DNA of 64,000 nt from Myxocyprinus asiaticus (lineage: Eukaryota > Chordata > Actinopteri > Cypriniformes > Catostomidae), in the NCBI RefSeq assembly GCF_019703515.2, contig NC_059362.1:25480826-25544825 (forward strand), in the 5' to 3' direction. Shown piece after piece: positions 13,301 through 25,255 of this stretch. Position 1 is the stretch's first letter; the number at the start of each line of letters is the position of its first letter. The notes beneath the pieces were generated by a model. The model was not told the DNA's origin. It searched no databases and saw only the letters and a list, made by a program, of their open reading frames with translations. The position numbers and the translations under genes are program-made.

Positions 13301-16300
13301 GTTTTGTGGTCTGTACGCAACCCAAACACAGTGCTCTACACATTGCATTTGAAGCCAGTGTCAGTTAATTAAGATTTGTCAGATGAACTCTTGCCTCATT
13401 GAGCTTGTTTATTTAAAAACGTTGTTAACTGCTATTGCACAATTAGAAAAATGGCTTGACGTTAGTTACTCCTTCATAGAGACAGTATTCGAGACACCTC
13501 TGTAAGCTGTTGTATGAACAGGACAATTCGAGAGTCACGCCTGTTCATTAATACGTTGTCAGTCCTGAACACTGTGTTAAAACAGCCTGTGTGATTTTAG
13601 TTCTATGTAATCCATTGTCTGCTTGTGCTTTGTTCACGTCGCACAACAACCTTTTCACTTTCTTTTTTTAGGCTCTCTGGTTATCTCTGTGTATGCTGTG
13701 TGTCCTGACATCACAGCCACCGTGACCCCTGATTTGGACAACCCTGATGGCAGAGGTCAGGCCTGCACATCATTAGCCTAACTTTTAACTTTTTAGCACC
13801 TTTCACCTTTTCATATCCATCTTGTATTTCTGCTGATATATTAAGAGTGTACAAATCTCATTTGCTGCTCCTCTCTCGTCTCTTAGGTGTGCTTCTGTAT
13901 GTACCTGTGAGCTCAGGTAAATACAGACTGGGTGGCTCTGCGATAGCTCAGTGTTATGGGCAACTTGGAGACTGCAGTCCAGATCTGGATCAGCCAGACA
14001 AGCTCTCTGCCTGTTTCAACACTACACAGGCACTGATTCAGGGTTAGTGTATGCTTTTAAAATGCAATGCTACAACACTGAGAACCCGATTGTTTACTTC
14101 CTCGGTATTGGTACATTAAAGGGATAGTTCACCCTAAAATAACAATTCTCTAATCATTTACTGACCCTTGTGCCATCCTAAATGCATATGACTTTCTTCT
14201 GCAGAACACAAACGAAGCTGTTTAGAAGAATATCTCAGCTCGGTTGTTCCTTACAATGCAAGTGAATGGTGATCAGACCTTTTGAAGGTCCAAAAAGCAC
14301 ATAAAGGCAGCATAAAATTAATCCATATGACTCCAGTGGTTTAATCCATATCTTCAGAAGCAATATGATAGGTGTGGGTGAGAAACAGATCTATATTGAA
14401 GACCTTTTTTTTACCATAAATCTCCACTTTTACTATATATCTATGTATATTGATCTGTTTCTCACCAACACCTATCATATTGCTTCAGAAGACATTGATT
14501 AAACCACTGGAGTTGTATGGATTACTTTTATGCTGCCTATATGTGATTTGGAGCTTCAAAGGCCTGGTTACCATTCACTTGCATTGTATTTACCAGCAGA
14601 GCTGAGATATTCTTCAAAAAATCTTAGTTTTTGTTCAGCAGAATAAAGAAAGTCATACACCTCTGGGATGGCATGAAGGTGAGTAAATGATGAGAGAATT
14701 TTCAATTTTGGATGAACTATCCCTTTAATAGCACAATTTTTCTGCTACGGGTATGACATCAGCAGCTACACTACTAAAATTATCAGCAACATTTGTAAAC
14801 TTATCTAGGACCAGCACTTACTCCTCCCAAATACTATTGCCCCTAAAATTGTGATTTTCAGGCCTAAAGTTATGAAAATAAACAAAATCTTGCAATTCAT
14901 TGAAAAGTCAAGGAAATTTGTAGTGAATGTAGATTTTTCAAGTTATGCTCAGCTCTAAAATATTTAAATGGTTAGAAAAGGCTCTTTGTGAGTACATTTT
15001 CTATAAAAAAAAATAAATAAAAAAAAACGTGATTACTCGGTAATAACAAATGACTGGAAAAGTAATATAACATCTTTGGTCAAAAGGTGTGGAAACTATT
15101 TAGCCATTTATATCTTACAATATTTGATCAAAAACTTCTTATATTGCAGAACGACTGCTGACTGCCGGACATGATGTCAGTGATGGAGGGCTTATTTCCT
15201 GTCTGCTGGAGATGGCCTTTGCAGGCAATCATGGGATTGAGGTAGACTTGCCTTTAGTAGGCGTTGAAGGTTAGTAATAAAAATATGATTTATATTTTGG
15301 AAAAAGTAGTCTTTAGCCAGTAATATCTTTTCTCTCTCACACCCTTTCTATGTCACTTCCTCCCTCTCTTTTAGTGATGGAAGCTCTGTTTTCAGAGGAG
15401 CTTGGCCTGGTTTTAGAAGTGTGTGAGAGTAATGCAGTGAATGTCTGTCAGAGGTACACAGATGCTGGTCTCGTCTGTCACAGGATTGGCACAACCTCTA
15501 GTTTTGGACCTGAAGCTAGGGTGAGCTGTGATCAAAGGAATGGGATCTGTAGAAACTAAAATATAGGTGGTTTCAGCAATACTCTTGAACATTAACGATT
15601 AAGTGGTGTGCAGAGTAAAGCATTTGATAACTGGCACTGTTTAAGATGTGTAAATGGTCATGGATTTTTTCTTTATACTAAATTTAAGGTCAGAGTGAGT
15701 TTGTGTGGACAAGAAGTGCTGAATGAGCGTCTACCCACACTTCGGGCGATATGGGAAAGCACAAGCTTCCAGCTGGAGCGACTGCAGGCCAATCCGTTCT
15801 GTGTCCAACAAGAGGAAGAAGGGCTTACTTCTCGCACACAGCCTTACCTCAAACTTACCTTTGACCCTTCCCAAACACCAGTCGTTAAGGAACTTGGTGA
15901 GGCCATGAACAAAATGTAACATAAGTAAACTTGTATTTATTCTATCCTTATTTCTGCACTGTACCAGAACCAAGAGAATAGCAACAATATTGATGCAGCT
16001 CTCAGTGTCTGTACTTTAGCTTCAGGAAAACCTCGTGTTGCGGTAGTGAGAGAGGAAGGCAGCAATGGAGACAGAGAGATGTCTGCTTCTCTCTTCATGG
16101 CTGGATTTGAGGTAAAAATACACCAACATCTAAAAAATAGCTATTATTATAATAAAATAGATTATAGTTTTATTAGGGATAGTTATTTTCAGAAATACAA
16201 CACATGCTGCTTGTTTTTGCTCTTATTTCAAACTATTAACAAGGCTGAATTTGAGTTTTTTTGAGGTTTGACCTTTTGTCATTTATGATCTGTAGGTGTG

Positions 16301-19300
16301 GGATGTCACAATGCAGGACCTGTGTTCAGGCCCCACGACCCTTGACCCCTTTCGAGCTGTGGTGTTTGTAGGTGGATTCAGCTATGCAGATGTGCTGGGG
16401 TCAGCTAAAGGTAAAAATAAGCTATTGCATGTTACAGCATTTTGATATCACTGCTGAACTATGTAAGGTTAAAGGGCTAGTTCACCCAAAAATGAAATTC
16501 TTTATTCATTTACTCACTCTCATGCCATCCCAGATGTGTATGACTTTGTTTCTTCTGCTGAACACAAACAATGATTTTTAGAAGAATATTTCAGCTTTGT
16601 TTGTCCTCACAATGCAAGTGAATGGTTAACAAAATGTTGAAGCTTCAAAATGAACACAAACGCAGCATAAAAGTAATCTACAGGACTCCAGTGGTTAAAT
16701 CTATGTCTTCAGAAGTGATATGAGAAACAGCGTGGGTGAGAAACAGATCCATATTTAAGTCCGTTTTTACCATAAATTCTCCCTGCCCAGTAGGTGGCGA
16801 TATGCATTGAGAATGCGAATTGTCAAAAACAAAAGAAGAATGTGAAATTGAAAGTGGAGAGTGATCGTAAAAAAGGACTTAAATATTGATATGTTTCTCA
16901 CCAACACCTATCATATCCCTTCTGAAGATATAGATTTAACCACTGGAGTCTTATGGATTACTTTTATGCTGCATTTATGTGCATTTTGGAGCTTCAAAGT
17001 TCTGGCCACCATTCACTTGTATTGTGGGGATCTATAGAGCTGGAATATTATTCTAAAAATCTTTGTGTTCAGCAGAAGGAAGAAAGTCATACATATCTGG
17101 GATGGTATGAGGGTGAGTAAATGATGAGAGAAATTTAATTTTTGGGTGCCCTCTGTTGCTTTTGATTCTGATTTGCCATTGCATGTTTAGATTAATTTAA
17201 TGAATTTGTGACCCACTTTATAGGTTGTTTAGTATGGTCTTGCCAATGTGCATATGAAAATAAGCATTTTGGTGCTTGTTCAGCAATTGATGATCAGGTG
17301 CTATTACTTTATTTTTCAGGGTGGGCTGCCACGGTGACCTTTAACCCCAGGGCTCGAGAGGAGTTTGAGCGTTTCCGTAATCGTGGTGACACGCTGAGTC
17401 TGGGAGTGTGTAACGGATGCCAGCTCCTTGCTTTGCTGGGCTGGGTGGGGGGAGGAGAGGATGGAGGTGAGATTGAACTCTCTGATTGTGTAATTGGCAA
17501 CCAAAGCCTCAAGAATTTCCCCCTTTCCTGCTCTGCCTTGCCACATTAATGTCTTCTGTCACTGTCTTTCATTTTATTTACCAGTACTTTGTTCTCCACT
17601 GCAGGTTCTGATGTTACTCTGACCCATAATAAGTCGGGTCGGTTTGAGTCGAGGTTTGTGAGCGTAAGCATCCTGCCCTCACCAGCCATCATGCTCAGGG
17701 GAATGGAGGGTTCTGCTCTGGGTGTTTGGGTTGCTCATGGAGAAGGTTCGAAATTTGTACTTCATAAAACTGTACATGACAAGTATGGTACATGTCTGTG
17801 TTAGCCTTATAAAGCCCATTTGAATGTAGTTAGATATCTTTAGTGGCTAGAATACAAGAACACAATATGCTAACTGCATACTGTGCAGTTATAATAAATA
17901 TTACAATATAATATTTACTGCTAGGGATGCACCGATGTATCGGCGGGCAATATTTATTGGCCAGTTATTAACCAAAACCATTGGCATATCGGTTATTAGT
18001 ATGAAAATGCTGATATGAAAAACCGATGGTTTATTTTATAATTCATTAGTAACACATTAGTAACACACAAAACTCAGTGAATTCAAAGGCACAATCTAGA
18101 AATAATAAAAGTTACAATATGTAGAAAGGTTGGCACTCCTTAGAAAATGTTATATTCCATTTTTGTTCTTTCTCAATTTCACATTAATGTGAAAAAACCG
18201 CCATAAATGGATGTGACAGTTGTGAAAGTGGCAGTTACTTGTAGGCTACATGATGACCATCTAAAATGCTTTGAAACCAGCAGAATTTGACTTCTAAGAC
18301 ACTGGTATGATATCCATTAATGCTGCATGACTGATGGAATTAAGACTGAAATCGCAATATGGCCTTGTGCGATTACTAATCCTTGAAAGGCTGTGTTTTA
18401 GTCTGCATTCAGCGCTTCATTCAGCACTGTGTGAGCAAGCGGCGCCCTCTAGCGGTTTGAATGGCATTATCGCTCATACATTATACCACTATAATACACA
18501 ATTTAAAAGGTTTTTTTTTTCCTTTGGTTTAAACTTTTTATTTTAGCATGATGTGGCTGACCTTTCTGTGAAATTGACCAACATATGCATAGTATGAATT
18601 TGTAATGTTCTATGTAATGTTCTATTATATACAGTATATACATGTAAAATGTGAGCTCTGTTGCTTTGAACTGCAAAAACAAGTGCAAAAATGTTTTAGA
18701 ATGACAAAATAACCTTTTTTCATATCAATCATGTATCATATTTGATTATTTTTTTTTTTTTTTTTTTGTATCTTTTTAACTAAATCTATTTATTTTTGAT
18801 TGTGGCTCTCTTTAAAGTTTTGGCCTGTGTTCAACAGATCCAATCCATGTTCAGTGGGAGTTATTTATTGTTAGAACAGTAAAAAAGCTTTTGTACCTCT
18901 TTGTACATATTTAAAGCATAGTTCCTAAGTAAAATGGTGATCTGATGACAAATTAAGGTAAGTGGCAAAATATCTGTATTGTTATCAGTACTGGCCTATC
19001 TATTTTGTTAAAATCTGTATCAGACAAAAATTTTAACATCGGTGCATCCCTATTTACTGCCTACTTTAAAAAAAAAAAAAAAAAAAAAAAAGAAAACACT
19101 AAACATTTCAAACAGTAGTATGCTTCATTGTAGTCATTATGTTGCATGTTTGATTCAGCGAGTGCCAGTTGCCATCTTAGAAATAAATATGGTTATTAAT
19201 TTTTATTCCAATTTTGTGTAAAAATGTCAACTTTTGTCAGTCCAGTGAAATTATGTTAAAATGAACACATTGCTTCAGCGTTATGTACGCTCGTTGGTTG

Positions 19301-19750
19301 TATATTGCACATTTTGGCAAACGTAGGTCATCCTGGTATTCTATGCAAATAAAGTGTATTGTAGTATGTTATTGTGAATATACCTTGAGACTCACATTTC
19401 CTCTTGTGTGGCTTTTAAATACACCTTTCCTCTGCTCCACAGGTCTGATGCAGTTCCGTTCTCCTAAAGCTCAGCAGAAACTGATCAGCGCCTCTTTGGC
19501 TCCTCTGCGTTATGTGGATGACTCGGGAGCCCCTACTGAAATCTATCCCATGAACCCCAACGGTTCTACACAAGGTGTGGCAGGCATCTGCTCAGCAGAT
19601 GGGCGGCACCTGGCCATGATGCCCCATCCGGAGCGGGCCGTGCTGGGCTGGCAATGGGCTTGGGCACCTCACCACCTCAGGGGATCACTGGAGCCCTCAC
19701 CATGGCTTAGTATGTTCCGTAATGCCGCAGCGTGGTGTCAGAGTTCATAG
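1..19750 (+). CDS. pfas: pfas, phosphoribosylformylglycinamidine synthase (FGAM synthase), 27 exons, 5' end outside the window
   Basis: Cytosolic purine enzyme that converts FGAR, glutamine and ATP to FGAM. Coding exons: 1-89, 198-303, 692-890, 2668-2773, 2872-3012, 3268-3392, 4521-4649, 9948-10079, 10236-10364, 10493-10566, 10706-10862, 10988-11049, 11143-11304, 11422-11526, 11937-12068, 12466-12696, 12786-12966, 13672-13755, 13887-14042, 15150-15269, 15375-15520, 15689-15896, 16026-16111, 16296-16410, 17320-17466, 17605-17745, 19443-19750. All phases join, giving 3771 nt (1256 residues plus stop); vertebrate PFAS is about 1340, so some 65-80 N-terminal residues are missing upstream. Visible motifs are SEHSRH, AETHNFPT, GATTGTGGRIRD, a DQGAGGNGNV loop and DGGKDSLSMAA in the two synthase halves. 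The C-terminal glutaminase has its Cys in GVCNGCQ (exon 17320-17466) and His/Glu in MMPHPERA (last exon). No frameshift or stop interrupts it. One donor, after 17745, is a weak GTTCGA. Confidence 0.97.
398..600. mobile_element. TTAA inverted-repeat element, one arm (truncated)
   Basis: Begins at a TTAA (398-401) followed by AAAGGGTTAGCTCACCC, close to the shared terminal motif AAAGGGATAGTTCACCC of this window's commonest repeat. The opposite terminus is missing. It lies in a pfas intron. Confidence 0.6.
895..2010. repeat. Older repeat rich in ACCATGGTA-type palindromes, split by a hAT insertion
   Basis: Short palindromic units (ACCATGGTATTA, GGTACCATG, ACCATAGTATTACC) fill 895-1081, and a related unit (GTGGTATCACCAC) resumes just after the hAT element ends at 1975. 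This indicates one older repeat interrupted by the insertion. It starts a few bases after a pfas splice donor. Family not recognised. Confidence 0.4.
1082..1967. mobile_element. Non-autonomous hAT element, 886 bp
   Basis: Termini TAGGGCTTGGTATTGATAC and, on the other strand, TAGGAGTAGGTAATAATAT form an imperfect inverted repeat. The flanks are a perfect 8-bp duplication, GTTACTTT at 1074-1081 and 1968-1975, the hAT hallmark. No transposase coding is visible. Confidence 0.85.
4293..4330. repeat. (TA)n microsatellite
   Basis: About 18 TA units in the large pfas intron region before exon 4521-4649. Confidence 0.95.
4657..5922. mobile_element. TTAA inverted-repeat element carrying a second insertion
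   Basis: TTAA at 4657-4660 and 5919-5922; the left arm begins AAAGGAATAGTTCAACC and the right arm ends GGTGAACTATCCCTTTAA. It is longer than sibling copies (about 500-690 bp) because roughly 4801-5434 is an extra insertion. It starts only 8 bases after a pfas donor. Confidence 0.75.
4801..5434. mobile_element. Insertion inside the TTAA element, with ACCATTTCAAG/CTTGAAATGGT ends
   Basis: Sequence absent from sibling copies interrupts the element between the usual 'GGTC' and 'CATACAATGCAAG' parts. Its ends are inverted repeats (ACCATTTCAAG at 4801, CTTGAAATG near 5434), flanked by an imperfect 8-bp duplication (GTCTATAG / GTCCATAC). This is compatible with a small hAT-like element; class uncertain. 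Confidence 0.5.
6073..9913. mobile_element. Large hAT element, 3841 bp, no recognisable transposase
   Basis: Termini TAGGGCTGCAACTAAC and, on the other strand, TAGGGCTACAACAACTAAT. A perfect 8-bp duplication CATCACAA lies at 6065-6072 and 9914-9921. The interior has only short ORFs with no BED finger or hAT dimerisation motif that I recognise; parts may be nested repeats. It occupies most of the 5.3-kb pfas intron 4650-9947. Confidence 0.85.
11586..11660. mobile_element. TTAA element end fragment
   Basis: TTAA followed by AGGGATAGTTCACTC and the usual 'TCTCATCATTCACTCACC' stretch, then no further match. A single-arm remnant in a pfas intron. Confidence 0.6.
14116..14728. mobile_element. TTAA inverted-repeat element (MITE), 613 bp
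   Basis: TTAA at 14116-14119 and 14725-14728. Left end AAAGGGATAGTTCACCC, right end GATGAACTATCCCTTT. The interior is itself self-complementary, so the intron RNA can fold into a long hairpin. The pattern is that of the short inverted-repeat 'Angel'-type elements of zebrafish; that name is recalled, not tested. Confidence 0.8.
16469..17150. mobile_element. TTAA inverted-repeat element, right end degraded
   Basis: Starts at TTAA 16469-16472 with AAAGGGCTAGTTCACCC. The right arm is recognisable to 'AATTTTTGGGTGCCCTC' but has lost its last bases and TTAA. Located between the 16296-16410 and 17320-17466 pfas exons. Confidence 0.7.
17932..19052. mobile_element. Non-autonomous hAT element, 1121 bp
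   Basis: Inverted termini TAGGGATGCACCGATGT on both strands, flanked by a perfect 8-bp duplication TTTACTGC (17924-17931, 19053-19060). No coding capacity. It lies in the last pfas intron. Confidence 0.9.
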
Positions 19751-20034
19751 AAAGTGGTAGGCGGAGACACTGAATGCTATTTGTACGTTCATAATGTAAT
19801 TTGAATTAACTATAGAAACACTATTTTGTGAAAGGACTAACCAAATAGCCAAACTTGCCATCTCATTAAAAAAACTTAACTTGGAGAATAGTGAAAGTAC
19901 TCTGGATCTTCTTGGACTGGCAAGTGGAGATCTAACACTCATCTTTATTTTTGTTTTATACAGTCCTTGTTGTTATGTATGTAGTAGAATTTAATTAACA
20001 TATTTCCTGCTGGAAAAATCCACACAAAAATAAA
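19751..20034 (+). other. pfas: pfas 3' UTR with AATAAA signal
   Basis: Non-coding sequence after the TAG stop. An AATAAA hexamer at 20029-20034 is the first good polyadenylation signal on this strand; another lies near 20199. The cleavage site is inferred, not seen. Confidence 0.55.
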
Positions 20035-20285
20035 TCCTAAATTTATAATGGGCTTCTTAAGTTTCACTATGGAATTTTAATTTGCCAATTTAAAATATCA
20101 TGATTTTTTTGTAGCTCTGTTTCTCTACTCCAAATTTACATTCCAGAAATTATGAACATTCCATGGAAATGGTTTACTGATAAAACACTACAATGCATTT
20201 AATAAACAAATGAAATATTTCTTTGTTAAATGTGGGGTTTTTTGAAAGGTAAACAGAATAAGTTTAAATATTATGATAAATAATT

Positions 20286-20557
20286 ATTTATTAGAAACAT
20301 GTATATTTACAAAAGTACTTTACATTCAATACATACATTTGTTTGTAAGAAAACACCTTAAATTGCCCTTCAAAAAATAACCTTATCAGAACTCTTCCTA
20401 TCTGTCTGTGCCTTATGTTTGTTTTAGACACATCTTCATTGAAAATCCATGTTCACAGAGAACAAAGTGCACCAGGTCATAACACTGTTAACCTTTGCCA
20501 ACAAGGTTCATTAGTGTAATTTCAACATTCTAGTTAACACATTATCAATGTCCTCCT
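20286..20557 (-). other. 3' UTR of the RNF170-like gene
   Basis: AT-rich sequence after the stop; AATAAA hexamers on the - strand occur around 20276-20295. Only about 250 bases separate this candidate end from the pfas polyadenylation signal, so the two genes nearly meet tail to tail. The end point is inferred. Confidence 0.4.
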
Positions 20558-23500
20558 CTATAATGTGTCGGTCAGCACACCATGGGTGACCGAATGCGTT
20601 CTTGCCCTCTGTGGCCCCATCTGCTGGTTAATGTTAATAATGCAAATAAGAAGAAGGAAGACCACAACAAAATCATCAAGTATGCCCAGCACTCTGCTCA
20701 ACAGTCCAGGAAGTGCCTCCAGTGGGGATGCCAGAGACAAGGCTGCCCCAAAGCCACAGACAGCCACCCTCAAGAGAAACAGCCACACCAGGCTGCCCAT
20801 GTTCCCCAACCATCGCACCAACAACAGCAGAAAGAGTGGAGCATCACACAGGTAATCTTTAACCTGGGAAAGGAAGAAATACATATTGTAAAACATACTG
20901 TATAGTGTGTGTCTTCCCACTATACACCACAATGCCCTACACACTCACTGACCTGTGGTTTCACAACCCTGTGTACTAGCAGAGTATTAAAAAGTAACGG
21001 AAATAGGTGTGGTGATGTGATATAGCCCAGTGCAAATAAAATGATAAGGTCTTTTCTGAGAAGTAATAATGGTAACAGAATCTGCCAAACGGATTTACTG
21101 GGAGAGGCGCAGACGTGTCAACAAAAGAGAGAAAGGTTATATAATTAACAATAGTTTTGCAGTATTGTTCTGAGCAGCACCATCAATGAACACTAAATGA
21201 ATCTAAAGTAGGCTACATTTCCTTAGACTGAAATAATGTAAAATGTTTTAGTTTTTGATACACATTATATTATCAAATTTAAAACATGCCTTAATTAAAC
21301 ATGAATATGCCACTAGAAAGCTATTATACTAAGGCCCTGTGAAATGTAATAGCATTTAATATATTTAAATAAAATTATTTATCGTATTTACTATGGAAGC
21401 CCAAATTACTAAAACTTAAAAACAAAATATACTGAAAAACTACACACTGAAACTAGAAAACTAAATGAGAGGTAAAACTAACGATATATCAGCTCTGCAG
21501 GTCCATACAATGCAAGAGAATGGTGAAGCTTCAAAAAGTCAGCCTAAAAGTCACCAAGGAAACTGCTGATTTCAAGATTTATAGTGAAAAATGAGTAACA
21601 TTTTGGCATGTCCTCCCCAAAACCAATTGGATCGCTTCAGAAGACAAGGATTAAACCACTAGAGTCATATGGAATACTTTTATGCTGACTTTGTGCTTTT
21701 TGGAGCTTAACGTTTTTTGGTCACCATTCACTTGCATTGTATGGACCTACAGAAATGAAATATTCTTCTAAATCTTTGTTTGTGTTCTGCATTTTTGTGT
21801 GAACTATTCCTTTAACTAATGTTAACATAGAACTTTTTAATTGAAAAAATGTTTTAGTATATGTTGAAATGAACATTAACCAAGTGCTGTAAAAGTATTG
21901 TTTAAAAAGCACATTCAAATAAAAACAAAATTCAAAATAACCCTGTTACTGAGCTTTACCTCTCTTGGTGCTCCAGAGAAGCGCTTGTTATAGTCTCTGA
22001 CATGTCTTAACACTTCTCTCTCCTTACATTCAGCTGTGTTCTCACTGAAGAGACAACACATCTTATTCACCTGAGAATAAAGAATAAAAGACACAAAAGA
22101 GAGTCAGAGATTGACCCTTTATATGATTTCAAATGATTTTAGAGATGGTATGAAATACAGGATGTAGGTATCTTACCTTTTGTCTGCATAAAGGACAGTT
22201 GATGGCATCTAACCAGCAGCCATGTTTCCAGTATGATATCAGACATGGTGCTGGAGAGGGAAAGAGACAGAAGACAGGTAAGCGTGGGCTACGTGTTAAC
22301 AGAATAATGGCCTCTCCTTCACCCTCTGCCTACTGCCATGTGCCAAAACTTCTTGGCAGACAGAAATCTTTGTTTATTACTGCAATAGTCTACACAGGCA
22401 TTTTATTGCTGTTTCACAGAGGTAAAGCTGTGAATTGTAAACTATTTTTTATAGGACTTGGTATCTTTTTAAATGAAGTGTATTGACTCAAGTAACACAA
22501 ATTAGGATTCTATTGTTCACCTTCTGTTAAAAGCACACAAAAATATGGATTAGTTTTGTGTTTGTTGCAGTTACTTAAGTCATTTTTGGATTTCTGGCAT
22601 TCCCATTTAAATAGAATCAAATTTGTTTTCTAATAAATTAATATTTGAGAGAAATGACACTAGTGTCTGATTCGAGGTGATCAGGTCCACTTCTATATGG
22701 TTAATATGTGAAGAGTCATAACAAACAGGCCGTCTAAGTGTAGTTTGAGGGCATTGTGAAATTAGGCATGTGTGTATGTGTATCAGCACATATCTTTTTA
22801 CTGTATTTATTTTTCATTGAATTACTTTAATATCTTTGCTGCTTTTAAATAACAGTCTCTTTGTTGTGTTTATAGAGGGCCTAATGTGTAAGAATTCATG
22901 TGATCTGTGTCAGGTGAGAGAGACAGCTATCGTAACTATGACAACAGTATAATATTAAACTCCATACACAACACTGTAGATGAGTCATGTGACCCAGTAA
23001 GCGTTGAGTACTTGGAGAGAACACCTTCTGTGTAAATGCCCACCACCATCTGCTCTCAAGTAATGTAGACCAGTTTATCTAGTCTACGATTTGCTAAGTA
23101 CCTAAAGTAAATCTAAATTGAACTAGCATGTTATCAACATTATTATACATACAAATCTGTGTAAATGTCATTGATTTTACCATCCAATCTCAAAATAAAT
23201 TTGATTAATTTACATTCTGACCCACAAGATGGCTGATTCAGTTTTAAGATAGCTACTCTTTGTATACAGACAAGATTAAGTACTTTTAAATTAAGTTAGT
23301 GTGAACTTGAAAATATTAAGTAAATTCTACATTCAAATAATAAAAAAAAATCTCTAGCTTATTAGTAATTATTATTTATGATTGTTTGTTATCTTTACAA
23401 TGTCATCATATATCAATCCTAAAGTAACTTTTTTTTAATTTGAGTACATTTTACTTAACTTTTCAAAGGCTTGAATAATTAATGAGCTTGCATGGTTTCA

Positions 23501-25221
23501 CTGTTTGCAAGTTTATCTACACTGTTTCTATTGTTAATTTTGGTGTTATGTTTGGTAACTTCTTGTGCAGTCTGAAGTTCATTTTGTACTCAAAATTACC
23601 CATTAATGAAAAAAAAAAAAGAATTATCATCGTGTTTTGTGTTTTGTGTTATTTTTATCACCAGTAATGCAAGACAGTGTTGTCCTATAGACTATATATT
23701 GTGCATTAAGCTTCCCTGATGGAGGCTTCCATATGTCTTGTTTTAATAATGTCCAATTCAATTTGACTGTTTAAGTAACATGTATATCATAGGGTTATTT
23801 ATAAGTAAAAGTTACTGTATTTACTAAAATGTTTAAGTTACATTTACTCACTCACTTTAAGCAATATTATGTCATGAAGTTAAGTAGATTTTACATATTT
23901 TTATACCATTAAGATTTTCTTAGAAAAACTACGTGCAAAAACTTGTGAAAGACAAACTAAGTAAATCATACAAGTAATTTTTTTTTGTCAGTGTACGAAA
24001 TGACACCACAGACCAGAGATCTGGTGTTATGATTAACAAAACAAGCTTTTCTTTGCAGTGTGATGTATTTAGGCAGTAGGTTGACACGCACCACAGAAAA
24101 GGTGCCCACAGTTGGTCACTATAGGATAGCTGGCTATTTGTAAACACACGGGGCAGTGGAGGTCTCTGTTGCCTGCTGTTAACCATGGCTTGTGCAAATC
24201 CTGCAAGCATGAAAATAAGGGATGATTATTCCGAAAATAAAGTCTCAAAAACTTTAAAGTTGCAACAATACTAAACAATAAATTTAGTTGTTGAATACAA
24301 ATGGAACACAATAAATACTGCTCCAATGCACAAAGCATTGTTTATTTCTAATGATTGCTTCAGTCTTGCAGTATTTCGCTGTGAATAAAATCAATGTTAG
24401 GGATGTGTATTCACCTCTCTGTTGTCAATGTCAGGATTGTGTGGCTGACTCCTTATAGAGGACCTTCAGAAGTGAGAGATGCAGTTATTGAAGAGCTATA
24501 CTGTGGAGTTTATATTCACCCATTCATACATTGTTATTTGAACTGAAAAAATTCAAATAACAATGCAGGACTCGAGTTTAAAAAGTAATCTCAGGACTGG
24601 ATATAAATTGATTCATGAGCATAATTACTTTAGATTTTCTTTTGAAATTCTGAGTAGCCTAAAGTACTTCATTCTTTTTCATAAGAATAAAAGCATGTAT
24701 TCATCTCAAGCTAGAAACTGAATTATCTCTTAAAACTTAAAAAATGTATTACACTTTTCATTACTGAGTAGTCTGGACAAGATGAACGATGTCTGGAGGA
24801 GCATGTACGACATCTAAATTTAGCTGGCTGACACACCTGTGTTTTACTCACAACAGATAACGCAATATCAGACAGCTTTGAAATACTGTATGTCAGTACC
24901 AAACTAGTATTTGCCTTTAAAATAAATTAAAAAAAAATTGTTTTCCCTAGCTACAGTCTTCTTTTTTGTTTGTGTTGAACACTAATAAACGTGATTCAGT
25001 GTAATCTTGATGCAGCAAACTTGGCACAATGGCACCTCATGCCATAGGAAGGTATTTGAGAGTTGAATAGTTAAATTTATAATTGAATGAAGTTTGACTG
25101 ACATACTAAACTCTCTGATGTCATAGTGTAGGGCTTAGCGTGTCTGTGCGGTGTCTTTTATTGCCCCAACATACCATAACACAATCAACCTGCAGCCTTA
25201 GAACAGCACAAAACACAGCAT

Positions 25222-25255
<34 letters not shown>

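Noticed and set aside
16046..16264. Separate small gene at the pfas exon 16026-16111
   Set aside because: Same frame as the pfas exon running on into the intron after the GTAAAA donor; not an independent gene.
22199..22486. 95-codon + strand ORF
   Set aside because: Antisense to the RING exon of the RNF170-like gene, whose splice sites and cysteine pattern settle the strand.
24201..24338. Extended hydrophobic N-terminus for the RNF170-like protein from an open frame upstream of exon 24092-24200
   Set aside because: An acceptor AG lies exactly at 24201-24202, and a phase-matched exon (24415-24463) exists upstream; the open frame is probably intron read-through.
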